NCBI GenBank assembly: GCA_913041325.1
Contig: CAJWHU010000079.1
Span: 1-7,096 of the forward strand
Direction: 5' to 3'
Source of the DNA: an uncultured Fidelibacterota bacterium
GTDB taxonomy: Bacteria; Marinisomatota; Marinisomatia; Marinisomatales; UBA1611
DNA length: 7,096 bases
Under the pieces are notes generated by a model. It worked only from the letters and a program-made list of their open reading frames with translations, searched no databases and was not told the origin of the DNA. Below, one piece after another: positions 1 through 6,479 of this stretch. The translations under genes were made by a program, and so were the position numbers. Numbering within the stretch: position 1 is the first letter of the stretch; every line of letters begins with the position of its first letter.

Positions 1-1
1 C

Positions 2-259
2 GGTCATCTTGATGAGGTATTAGCCAGGGACCCAATCATTGATAGAGATGTCAGGCTTGCAAAAAAGAAAATTACAAATCCATCCATGCGGACAAAAAAA
101 CTTATGGAAATTATTAATATCGATGAACTACTAATTGATCCAGAAGCATATTTATCCCAACTTGAGAGGGTAATGAGACTAGAAAGTACTGATGAGATAA
201 AAAAAGAATTTAAAGAGGTAAATAAGAGGCTGGAAGAAATTAAAAAAATGCTGAAATGA
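2..259 (+). CDS. 3' end of an unrecognised gene with a charged helical tail (5' partial)
   Basis: An open frame runs from the left edge to a TGA, giving 85 residues of a protein whose start lies outside the window. The other two forward frames hit stops within the first 30 bases, so this frame is the coding one. I do not recognise the protein. The last 30 or so residues (STDEIKKEFKEVNKRLEEIK and the residues after it) are rich in K and E with hydrophobics spaced as in a coiled coil. A stretch before it (IDELLIDPEAYLSQLERVM) loosely recalls the C-terminal helix of lyases such as adenylosuccinate lyase, but the match is too weak to name it. The stop TGA shares bases with the next gene's ATG (ATGA at 256-259), so the two are probably translationally coupled and share an mRNA. 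Confidence 0.8.
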   Translation, partial: GHLDEVLARDPIIDRDVRLAKKKITNPSMRTKKLMEIINIDELLIDPEAYLSQLERVMRLESTDEIKKEFKEVNKRLEEIKKMLK

Positions 260-759
260 ATAATACCCTTTGGTCGACCTGGCTTCTGCCATGTAAAACT
301 AATGCGCGCACATATAAAACATTAATATCAGACTATTCAGAAAGATACTCTTCGGAGAAGTTTGAGCCTCATGTTACACTTTTTGGTCGTTTATCAATTG
401 ATCCAGCAAATACCTTTAGCTTTTTCAAAAATCTTGCAGCAAGCTCAGAGCCTTTTGATTGTAACTTGATTGGAACAGCAAAAGGAAAACCACCCTGGAT
501 GTTGTACTACATCATGGTTGAAAAAAATGAAACAATAGGCGCATTGCAAAATAAAATTGATATCCTACTTTCTGGGTACTGCCCCTACGAATTTAGTCCT
601 CACCTAAGCCTTGTTTATGGCAATGCTCAGATAAAGGATGAAAATGGAGATAGTATTATTGCTGGAGAAAAAATTAGGTTTTCTTCCATAGCTTTGGTGA
701 GGACTCCAGATGAAGTAGCTAAGTGGGAAATAATCAAAACATTCGACTTTGGTAACTAA
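256..759 (+). CDS. 2H-superfamily phosphoesterase (cyclic phosphodiesterase / RNA ligase-like)
   Basis: A 167-residue protein with the two histidine motifs that define the 2H phosphoesterase fold: PHVTLFG with H39 and T41, and PHLSLVYG with H116 and S118. The paired H-x-T/S motifs about 77 residues apart form the active site in this superfamily, which acts on 2',3'-cyclic or 1'',2''-cyclic phosphates of RNA or ADP-ribose, or ligates or opens 2'-5' RNA bonds. The FEPHVT and SPHLSLVYG contexts look more like the plant and fungal cyclic phosphodiesterase (CPDase) branch than bacterial ThpR, but the substrate cannot be fixed from sequence alone. There is no signal peptide, so it should be cytoplasmic. 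The start overlaps the previous stop as ATGA and there is no good Shine-Dalgarno site, which favours coupling. The length is normal for the family and both catalytic motifs are intact. Confidence 0.85.
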   Translation: MNNTLWSTWLLPCKTNARTYKTLISDYSERYSSEKFEPHVTLFGRLSIDPANTFSFFKNLAASSEPFDCNLIGTAKGKPPWMLYYIMVEKNETIGALQNKIDILLSGYCPYEFSPHLSLVYGNAQIKDENGDSIIAGEKIRFSSIALVRTPDEVAKWEIIKTFDFGN

Positions 760-765
760 TACTGT

Positions 766-1299
766 ATGCAAAATCCATATTTACTTATTATTGACCTCCA
801 AGAAAAACTCTACCGAGCGATGAATAATAAGGAGGAGATGTTGAGGAAAACAATTATATTGATTAAAGGTTTTCAGTTGTTCGAGCTTCCAATAATTATC
901 ACGGAGCAGGTACCTGAAAAGCTCGGACCAACGATTAAACCAATAAAATCCCTAATACCGAACATTAAACCTATACATAAATCTTCGTTTTCATGTGCTA
1001 GTAATCCAGAGTTTATATCCTTTGTAAATAATATAGAAAATATTGATGGTGCTGTAGTTGCGGGAATTGAAACGCATGTTTGTGTATACCAAACCGTAAA
1101 AGATTTACAAAAATTAGGGCAGAAAGTAGAGGTGGTAGCGGATGCAGTCACTTCTCGTAACTTAAATGATCATGATGTAGCACTAGAGAGAATTATGCAA
1201 GAGGGTAGTTTTTTAACCACAGCTGAGATGCTTCTTTTTAGTATGCAAAAAAATGCTAAGAGCACTAACTTTAAAGAGTTAGTTGCTTTGGTTAAATAA
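766..1299 (+). CDS. Isochorismatase-family cysteine hydrolase (YcaC/ISOC-like)
   Basis: A 177-residue single-domain protein with the catalytic triad of the isochorismatase-like fold: D10 in LLIIDLQEKL, K72 in HKSSFSC and C106 in AGIETHVCVYQT. The TEQVPEKLGPT stretch (46-56) and the GIETHVC motif resemble the YcaC-related group that includes animal ISOC1/ISOC2, rather than true isochorismatases of siderophore synthesis or nicotinamidases. Known members hydrolyse amide or related bonds through the cysteine nucleophile, but the substrates of this group are mostly unknown, so I give no specific reaction. No signal peptide is visible, so it is probably cytoplasmic. It begins 6 bases after the 2H gene stop without a visible Shine-Dalgarno site, as expected for a downstream operon gene. 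Length and motifs are complete. Confidence 0.9.
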   Translation: MQNPYLLIIDLQEKLYRAMNNKEEMLRKTIILIKGFQLFELPIIITEQVPEKLGPTIKPIKSLIPNIKPIHKSSFSCASNPEFISFVNNIENIDGAVVAGIETHVCVYQTVKDLQKLGQKVEVVADAVTSRNLNDHDVALERIMQEGSFLTTAEMLLFSMQKNAKSTNFKELVALVK

Positions 1300-1320
1300 A
1301 AAAAAGTATTTAATTTTGAC

Positions 1321-1325
1321 GGGAG
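1321..1325 (+). promoter_or_regulatory. Ribosome binding site GGGAG that fixes the HMA gene start
   Basis: GGGAG followed by five T's precedes the ATG at 1331, which is ideal spacing. This supports starting the HMA gene at 1331 rather than at an in-frame ATG at 1283, which lies inside the preceding hydrolase gene and would put a basic stretch in front of the signal peptide. It is one of only two good Shine-Dalgarno sites in the window. Confidence 0.75.
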
Positions 1326-1330
1326 TTTTT

Positions 1331-1672
1331 ATGAGAATAAAAAAGATTACTCTGGTATTATTATCAGCCATTTTCTTTAGCTGCGGTGAAGAGCCTGCTA
1401 AGGTCACTATTGAAACGCCTTCTATTCAGTGCGGGATGTGCCAAAAAAATATAGAAATGGGTCTTAAAAAAATAAAAGGTGTTTCAGGCTCGAATGTAGA
1501 TTTGTCAAGCAAGGTTACAACCGTTTTATACTATAAAGAGAAAACAGATGTTGCTTCCATTGAAAAGGCGATTTCAAGTATAGGATACCAGGCTAATACA
1601 GTCGCTGCCGATCCTGTAGCATATGAAGCGCTTCCAGCTTGCTGTAAAATTGGTGGCATGGAAAAAATGTGA
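1331..1672 (+). CDS. Exported heavy-metal-associated (HMA) domain protein, probable lipoprotein
   Basis: A 113-residue protein starting MRIKKITLVLLSAIFFSC. The basic N-terminus, hydrophobic core and C18 resemble a lipoprotein signal, though FFS-C is a loose lipobox, so a plain secreted form is possible. Residues about 25-92 form an HMA (ferredoxin-like, MerP/Atx1-type) domain with the metal-binding motif SIQCGMCQKNI (C34, C37), the KKIKGV turn and a C-terminal SIGYQA strand. A second cysteine pair sits near the end (LPACCK, C104-C105). HMA domains bind soft metals such as Cu(I), Zn(II) or Hg(II); the metal here is not known. No transporter, reductase or metal regulator is visible nearby, so a role in periplasmic or surface metal capture is inference. 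The gene lies 31 bases after the hydrolase gene with its own good ribosome binding site, and is followed by a 93-base gap. Confidence 0.85.
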   Translation: MRIKKITLVLLSAIFFSCGEEPAKVTIETPSIQCGMCQKNIEMGLKKIKGVSGSNVDLSSKVTTVLYYKEKTDVASIEKAISSIGYQANTVAADPVAYEALPACCKIGGMEKM

Positions 1673-1765
1673 CCTGTTATTTCTTAACGTATTGTAAATA
1701 ATAAAAGTACTTTCATTGGTTATGAAATTGTGTAATTTAGATTTAATCATAGACAATATGACCTG

Positions 1766-3328
1766 ATGCGTTTTTTCAAATACATAATAATTTTTCTATT
1801 TCTATTAGTTTCTTCACCTATATCCGATATCAGTAATGTCCGTGCTGAATCATCGGAACAACAAAAGAAAAAGCGTAAAAAGAAGAAGAAAAAGAAGTCT
1901 TCGAGCAAGAAAAAGAAATCCTCAAGTAAAAAGAAGAAGAAAAAGAAGCGTAAAAAGAAGAAAACCTCTGATGAAGAAGATTCAGGGTCTAGTAAATCTT
2001 CTAGCCAAACTGAAAAAGTACCTAACTCTTTAAATAGAGTAAATACTGCAGCCTATGCAGATGAATTGTTTAACCTTACTGGTGAGCTAGAGGCTTCGAA
2101 CAAAGAGCTAGCGAGAGCTACAAGATATTTTTACCAAGAGGAGCCAAAAAAAGCTCCAGTAACATTTGATTCTAAACCCTATTTCACAACTGAGGATTTT
2201 GAAAAGGAATCGCGAATGAATCCTGATAATTTGTACGTGCAAAGACAGCTTGGCATGCACTATCAATTAAATGGGAAATTCGATTTGGCAAAAGAGGTCT
2301 ATCTCACCCAGGTTGCAAAAAACCCTCGCAACCCAGATGCACATTTTTTTCTTGGATCACTTTATGCGGACATGGGTGAATATCAAAAGGCAAAGTATGC
2401 ATTTGAGGAGGCACTTTACCTAGATCCTAATCATGAAGCAACCATTGATGCGATGTCTATGTTTGTAGCTAATCCAGATCAAAAAGAACTTAGCGATGAT
2501 GTGTTGGGCTACGCTCAGAAAAAATCACCAGACGGGCCTGCTCAACATATTAACCTAATAAGAGAGACAATGTCTTCAGGGAACCATATAGAGGCTCTAA
2601 ATAAAGCAGAGGAAGCCGCAGAAAAATACCCAGAGCATACAGGTTTTATACAACTAGTTGGCGAAAATCAGCTAAAGTTAGGTCGCACTGAAGATGCCAA
2701 AAGATCTTTCCAACGTGCTATTAAGCTCAGCCCTAAGGACATAAAGCCTCACGTCAGTCTAGCAGATTTATATTTTGAGCAGGGGAGGTTTATATACGCA
2801 GCGCTGTCTTACAGTGATGCTGTATATCTTGATCCGGACAATGCTGACTTTAGATACATGCAGGGATTAAGTTATTTTAATGCATATGAATGGGGAAGAA
2901 CAGCTGCCGCTTGGGAAGATCTTTTACACTACCGCCCTAATGACCCTATCGTAAAAACATTACTCCCTCAGTCCTATTATGTGTTAGCGGTAGAGTACAA
3001 CAGAATTGGTAACCCTACCATGGGCAGACAAGCTTTTAAAAACGCCCTATCTGTCAATAACAATACAACCGTTTGGTTACCGGGGGCAATGTCAGTTCTT
3101 GGCAAATTTTATCGAGGTAAAAACATGTATAATGAGTCTCTCGTTGCTTTTCAAGAGGTACTTGAACTTGTTCCAAATGATGCCCAAGCATACATGGGCA
3201 TGGGAATAACGTATTGGGAGATGGGAGAGAGACAGCTTGCAAGAGCCTCTTGGGAAAAAAGTCTAGAAATCAAGCCAGATAACAATGAGTCAAGAGGGTG
3301 GCTTATACTTTCTTCCCAGGGATCATAA
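1766..3328 (+). CDS. Exported TPR protein with a poly-lysine/serine tract
   Basis: A 520-residue protein. Residues 1-27 form a signal peptide (MRFFKYIIIFLFLLV core, likely cut after VRA). Residues 34-66 are 25 Lys, 2 Arg and 6 Ser, followed by an acidic/serine linker (about 67-83). From about residue 154 to the end the protein is a run of roughly nine tetratricopeptide units, the clearest near 154-187, 189-222, 292-323, 325-357, 437-470 and 472-504, with typical turns such as YPEH, LDPNH, LDPDN and IKPDN. TPR arrays are protein-binding scaffolds; no catalytic domain is seen, so it is probably an envelope scaffold or assembly factor of unknown partner. The start at 1766 has no Shine-Dalgarno site, but it gives a proper signal peptide, and the next in-frame Met is only at residue 151. 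The lysine tract may bind polyanions such as LPS, teichoic-like polymers or nucleic acid, which is inference. Confidence 0.9.
   Translation: MRFFKYIIIFLFLLVSSPISDISNVRAESSEQQKKKRKKKKKKKSSSKKKKSSSKKKKKKKRKKKKTSDEEDSGSSKSSSQTEKVPNSLNRVNTAAYADELFNLTGELEASNKELARATRYFYQEEPKKAPVTFDSKPYFTTEDFEKESRMNPDNLYVQRQLGMHYQLNGKFDLAKEVYLTQVAKNPRNPDAHFFLGSLYADMGEYQKAKYAFEEALYLDPNHEATIDAMSMFVANPDQKELSDDVLGYAQKKSPDGPAQHINLIRETMSSGNHIEALNKAEEAAEKYPEHTGFIQLVGENQLKLGRTEDAKRSFQRAIKLSPKDIKPHVSLADLYFEQGRFIYAALSYSDAVYLDPDNADFRYMQGLSYFNAYEWGRTAAAWEDLLHYRPNDPIVKTLLPQSYYVLAVEYNRIGNPTMGRQAFKNALSVNNNTTVWLPGAMSVLGKFYRGKNMYNESLVAFQEVLELVPNDAQAYMGMGITYWEMGERQLARASWEKSLEIKPDNNESRGWLILSSQGS
1865..1963 (+). repeat. In-frame lysine/serine-coding low-complexity tract with internal repeats
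   Basis: This purine-rich stretch encodes residues 34-66 of the TPR protein. It contains a perfect 23-base direct repeat at 1875-1897 and 1926-1948, offset by 51 bases (17 codons), so the copies stay in frame. Protein blocks of the form K-run, SSS, K4, SSS, K-run show the same repetition. It probably grew by duplication or slippage. Length may vary among relatives. Confidence 0.85.
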
Positions 3329-3334
3329 TCCCTG
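3317..3334 (+). other. Perfect hairpin enclosing the TPR gene stop codon
   Basis: CAGGGAT, loop CATA, ATCCCTG: a perfect 7-bp stem with four G-C pairs and a 4-base loop. The TAA stop (3326-3328) spans the loop and the base of the 3' arm. It is not followed by a T-run (next bases are CTAAAATCC), so it is not a standard intrinsic terminator. It could stabilise the mRNA end, slow the terminating ribosome, or be chance. Confidence 0.45.
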
Positions 3335-3379
3335 CTAAAATCCACTGATCAATTTTCACGAACATATACTTCTACAACT

Positions 3380-4498
3380 ATGTTCAGTTTTATCCTTGTT
3401 TTCATAGTCCCACTTTCTACTCTACTTAGCAATGAATACTACAAAGGTGATGCTCTAGTTAAAGAGGGTGTCTACGCATTTTATAATTATGATTTTGATA
3501 AGGCGGTGCAAGTTTTAGATGAGGCAAGAGTAACCTACCCGGAGCATCCCGGTGTTCATTTTATATGGGCAGCTGCTCGCTGGGTACGTGCACAAGCTAA
3601 TAGCCCAGTTGATGAAACCTACAAAACATTGGAAAATGATTTACAGATAATACTACCGATTTACGAAGCGCTTGTATTAAAGTTTGATTACGATCCAATG
3701 TATAGGCTATACAGAGGGTCTGCAATAGGATTAACTGCAAGGGTATCCCTTGGCAAAAAGCAATGGCTACGAACCCTTTACAGGGCGTATAAAGGATTTG
3801 TCATTATTAACGATGTTGCAACTAATTATCCAGAATTGGCTGATGCCCAACTACCAATTGGTATAGTGGAGTATTATAGTGGAATAAGTAATAGATTGCT
3901 AAAGTTTGCAGCAGGGTTTTACGATTTGAACCCATCCAAAGATTCTGGGCTTCAAAAAATTTCAGTTTCGGCAGATCGTGGTACCTGGTCATGGATTGAA
4001 TCTAAAGCTATATTGAGTAATTTGTATTTGTGGGTTGAAGATGAACCAATACTTGCAGTTGATTATACGAAGAGTTTAGTACAAAATTTTCCCAACAACT
4101 TTTATTTTAACCTCCTTTATCTTGAAGCGTTGATACGCACTGGTGATTTATCTGTATCAGCAAAATTTATTGAAAAGATGGAAGAAAAAATAAAAAACCT
4201 CACTGAAAGGCAAAAAGAGTGGTTTGAGCCATACCTTTATTATGAAAAGGCACTTCTTGAATTTCAAAAATTAAATTTTGAGGGGGCTTTAGATCTACTA
4301 TCATTTACAATTGAAAACTACAGTGCAGAATTAGATATCGTTCTTGGGAATGCATTTCTACTCGAAGGCATGTCACATGATAAACTGTATAACCGTTCAA
4401 AGGCCAAAGAAAGTTATTATAACTGTATTTATCTTGATAATTTTTCGGGATCAATCAACCAAGCTAAACTATATTTGAAGAAACCTTACAGAAATTAA
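3380..4498 (+). CDS. Exported TPR-like repeat protein
   Basis: A 372-residue protein. Residues 2-16 are a hydrophobic export signal (MFSFILVFIVPLSTLLS), unusual in lacking any Lys or Arg before the hydrophobic core. A clear TPR unit follows at about 25-57 (AFYNYDFDKAVQVLDEA, then YPEHP), and further helical pairs rich in aromatic residues run to the end, with recognisable TPR-like units around 300-360 (LNFEGALDLL, KAKESYYNCIYLD). The middle (about 100-200, including IGIVEYYSGISNRLLKF) recalls a group of exported repeat proteins in Bacteroidota-type genomes distantly like Iml2/TPR_39, a resemblance from memory and tentative. No enzyme motif is seen. The ATG has no Shine-Dalgarno site and is in the same frame as the preceding TPR gene, 17 sense codons after its stop. 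The TAA stop overlaps the ispG start as TAATG, so the two are likely translated together. Confidence 0.85.
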   Translation: MFSFILVFIVPLSTLLSNEYYKGDALVKEGVYAFYNYDFDKAVQVLDEARVTYPEHPGVHFIWAAARWVRAQANSPVDETYKTLENDLQIILPIYEALVLKFDYDPMYRLYRGSAIGLTARVSLGKKQWLRTLYRAYKGFVIINDVATNYPELADAQLPIGIVEYYSGISNRLLKFAAGFYDLNPSKDSGLQKISVSADRGTWSWIESKAILSNLYLWVEDEPILAVDYTKSLVQNFPNNFYFNLLYLEALIRTGDLSVSAKFIEKMEEKIKNLTERQKEWFEPYLYYEKALLEFQKLNFEGALDLLSFTIENYSAELDIVLGNAFLLEGMSHDKLYNRSKAKESYYNCIYLDNFSGSINQAKLYLKKPYRN

Positions 4499-6405
4499 TG
4501 ACAGTGAAATATTGTGATAATATATCTATAAGAAAAAGGCGCCAGACTCGTTGCGTCATGGTCGGAGATGTTGGCGTGGGAGGAGACAATCCCATACGCC
4601 TTCAGTCAATGACTACAACTAATACAATGGACACAAAAAATACTATTGAGCAATCTATTAGGATGATTGAGGCAGGGTGTGAAATAGTACGCATCACTGC
4701 ACCTAGTATTAATGAGGCTAGAAACCTAAAAAATATTCGTAATGGCTTGAAATCAAAAGGTTTTCATAATCCACTAGTTGCAGATATTCATTTCACTCCA
4801 AAAGCAGCTCTAGTAGCAGCACAAATAGTTGAAAAAGTTAGGATTAATCCCGGTAACTATGTTGATAGAAAAAAGTTTGAGCACCATAATTATACAGATG
4901 AAAGCTATCTTGAGGAGCTTGATCGGATAAGAGAAAAGTTTATCCCATTAGTTAGAGTTTGTAAAGAATACGGAACTGCTATGAGAATTGGAACAAACCA
5001 TGGATCATTATCAGATAGAATTCTGAGCAGATATGGAGATACCCCTCTCGGTATGGTAGAATCTGCAATGGAGTTTATACGTATTGCAGAGGGTGAGAGC
5101 TACAGTGATATTATTTTATCAATGAAATCTAGCAATACACAAGTAATGGTGCAGGCATATAGAATGCTAGTAAATAAAATGAACTCTGAAAATATGAACT
5201 ATCCTCTTCACCTTGGTGTTACAGAGGCAGGCGAGGCTGAGGATGGTAGAATTAAATCAGCAGTTGGTATAGGTACTCTACTTCATGATGGACTTGGAGA
5301 TACAATAAGAGTCTCACTAACTGAGGAGCCAGAGTCCGAACTCCCAGTAGCTAAAATACTTGTTGAAAGGTATAGCTCTAAATTTGGTGTTAAAAAGGCT
5401 TTATCAAAACCTCTTGATTTACCTTATGATCCATTTTTTTATAGGAGAAGGACATCTAAAAAGCTTTTAAATATGGGCGAGAACCAGGTTCCCAGAGTGG
5501 TAGGAGATCTATCGAAGACCTCAGTCATTAGTCCAGACGATTTACAGATGTTTGGATATTTCTATAAAAGGGATCAGGATAAGTGGCATATAACAGAAAT
5601 GGCAGTTGATTATCTTTACATTGGAAACAACAAAATAGACTTTGAAATTCCAGGTACTCTATCGATTATACAAAATGAAAATCATTATTTGAAGCAAGAT
5701 GGATACTATCCATTATTTGATTATAGCGAAGTAGACTCAATTCCTGAGGATATAATTTCTTTTTTAATAGTTCCTGATGTCAGGAAAAACATTCACACTC
5801 TTGCTAAATTGAAGAATTGTGTTCTCGTAATTGATGGAGATATTGATACGGGCTTTCATTTACAAAGATCTGAAATTATAAGTCTAATCACAAATAACCT
5901 TACGAATCCTGTAATAATTAGAAAATCATACGAGAGTTTAACCCGCGAGGAATTTATTTTGTACTCAGCATCAGACATTGGTGGGCTCCAAATTGATGGC
6001 TTAGGTGATGGTATATGGCTAAGATCGGATAATGAATTAAACTTCGTTAATGAAACTGCATTTGGTATTCTTCAAGCTAGCAGGACAAGAATTTCTAAAA
6101 CTGAATACATTTCGTGCCCGTCCTGTGGAAGGACACTATTTGATCTGCAAGAAACCACCGCAATAGTTCGCAAACGAACCAATCATCTAAAAGGCATAAA
6201 AATTGGTATTATGGGATGCATTGTCAACGGTCCAGGAGAAATGGCCGATGCAGATTATGGTTACGTGGGCACCGGTCCTGGTCTAATTTCGCTTTATAAA
6301 GGACAGGAGGTTGTGGAGAAAAATATACCGTCTGAAAATGCTGTTGACGCATTAATTGATTTGATAAGCACAAATGGTGATTGGGTTGAACCTGACAATC
6401 TTTAA
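4498..6405 (+). CDS. ispG: 4-hydroxy-3-methylbut-2-en-1-yl diphosphate synthase (IspG/GcpE), long form
   Basis: IspG converts 2-C-methyl-D-erythritol 2,4-cyclodiphosphate to HMBPP with a [4Fe-4S] cluster and reduced flavodoxin or ferredoxin, the penultimate MEP-pathway step. The N-terminal TIM barrel (about 1-280) carries NPIRLQSMTTTNTMDT (31-46), VADIHF (94-99), VRINPGNY (114-121), LGVTEAGEAEDGR (239-251) and DGLGDTIRVSLTEEP (264-278). A poorly conserved insertion of roughly 240 residues follows (about 290-525), the extra A* domain of long-form enzymes in Bacteroidota, Chlamydiae, related groups and plants; short enzymes such as E. coli's are near 370 residues. The C-terminal domain holds the cluster ligands C540 and C543 (SCPSCGR), C574 and E581 (GCIVNGPGE), with the same 3- and 7-residue spacings as in known structures. 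All ligands are present, so it should be active in the cytoplasm. The start overlaps the previous stop by one base, with no separate ribosome binding site. Confidence 0.97.
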   Translation: MTVKYCDNISIRKRRQTRCVMVGDVGVGGDNPIRLQSMTTTNTMDTKNTIEQSIRMIEAGCEIVRITAPSINEARNLKNIRNGLKSKGFHNPLVADIHFTPKAALVAAQIVEKVRINPGNYVDRKKFEHHNYTDESYLEELDRIREKFIPLVRVCKEYGTAMRIGTNHGSLSDRILSRYGDTPLGMVESAMEFIRIAEGESYSDIILSMKSSNTQVMVQAYRMLVNKMNSENMNYPLHLGVTEAGEAEDGRIKSAVGIGTLLHDGLGDTIRVSLTEEPESELPVAKILVERYSSKFGVKKALSKPLDLPYDPFFYRRRTSKKLLNMGENQVPRVVGDLSKTSVISPDDLQMFGYFYKRDQDKWHITEMAVDYLYIGNNKIDFEIPGTLSIIQNENHYLKQDGYYPLFDYSEVDSIPEDIISFLIVPDVRKNIHTLAKLKNCVLVIDGDIDTGFHLQRSEIISLITNNLTNPVIIRKSYESLTREEFILYSASDIGGLQIDGLGDGIWLRSDNELNFVNETAFGILQASRTRISKTEYISCPSCGRTLFDLQETTAIVRKRTNHLKGIKIGIMGCIVNGPGEMADADYGYVGTGPGLISLYKGQEVVEKNIPSENAVDALIDLISTNGDWVEPDNL

Positions 6406-6468
6406 CATTGTTACTGTGCTTAGTGGAATCGTATTATTGGAGTGGTTAAATTAGGAGAGTTGTTAAAA

Positions 6469-6474
6469 AAAGGA
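6469..6474 (+). promoter_or_regulatory. Ribosome binding site AAAGGA for the last gene
   Basis: AAAGGA ends 5 bases before the ATG at 6480 but only 2 bases before an in-frame GTG at 6477. The spacing favours the ATG. It is the second of two clear Shine-Dalgarno sites here, both belonging to genes that follow a gap rather than an overlap. Confidence 0.65.
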
Positions 6475-6479
6475 TTGTG

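Noticed and set aside
873..1151. 92-residue reverse-strand ORF
   Set aside because: It lies entirely opposite the isochorismatase-family gene, whose catalytic residues are intact, and shows no domain of its own.
1264..1283. 7-bp hairpin ACTAACT / AGTTAGT near the end of the hydrolase gene
   Set aside because: It is inside the coding sequence, has low G-C content and no T-run after it, and a gene with a close start follows; probably chance.
1283..1330. Upstream ATG start for the HMA gene
   Set aside because: It would overlap the hydrolase gene and add 16 residues before the signal peptide; the GGGAG site points to 1331.
1673..1765. Promoter before the TPR gene (TTGGTT, 16-base spacer, TAGATT)
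   Set aside because: Only 3 and 4 of 6 bases match the consensus, which is common by chance in AT-rich DNA; no Bacteroidota-type -7 element was found either.
1836..2033. Arg/Lys-rich 65-residue forward ORF resembling a basic nucleic-acid-binding protein
   Set aside because: It is the shifted-frame reading of the poly-lysine tract inside the TPR gene; AAG/AAA repeats read in another frame give R/K-rich sequence automatically.
3054..3345. Two overlapping reverse-strand ORFs
   Set aside because: They are antisense to clear TPR repeats of the 1766-3328 gene and have no recognisable features.
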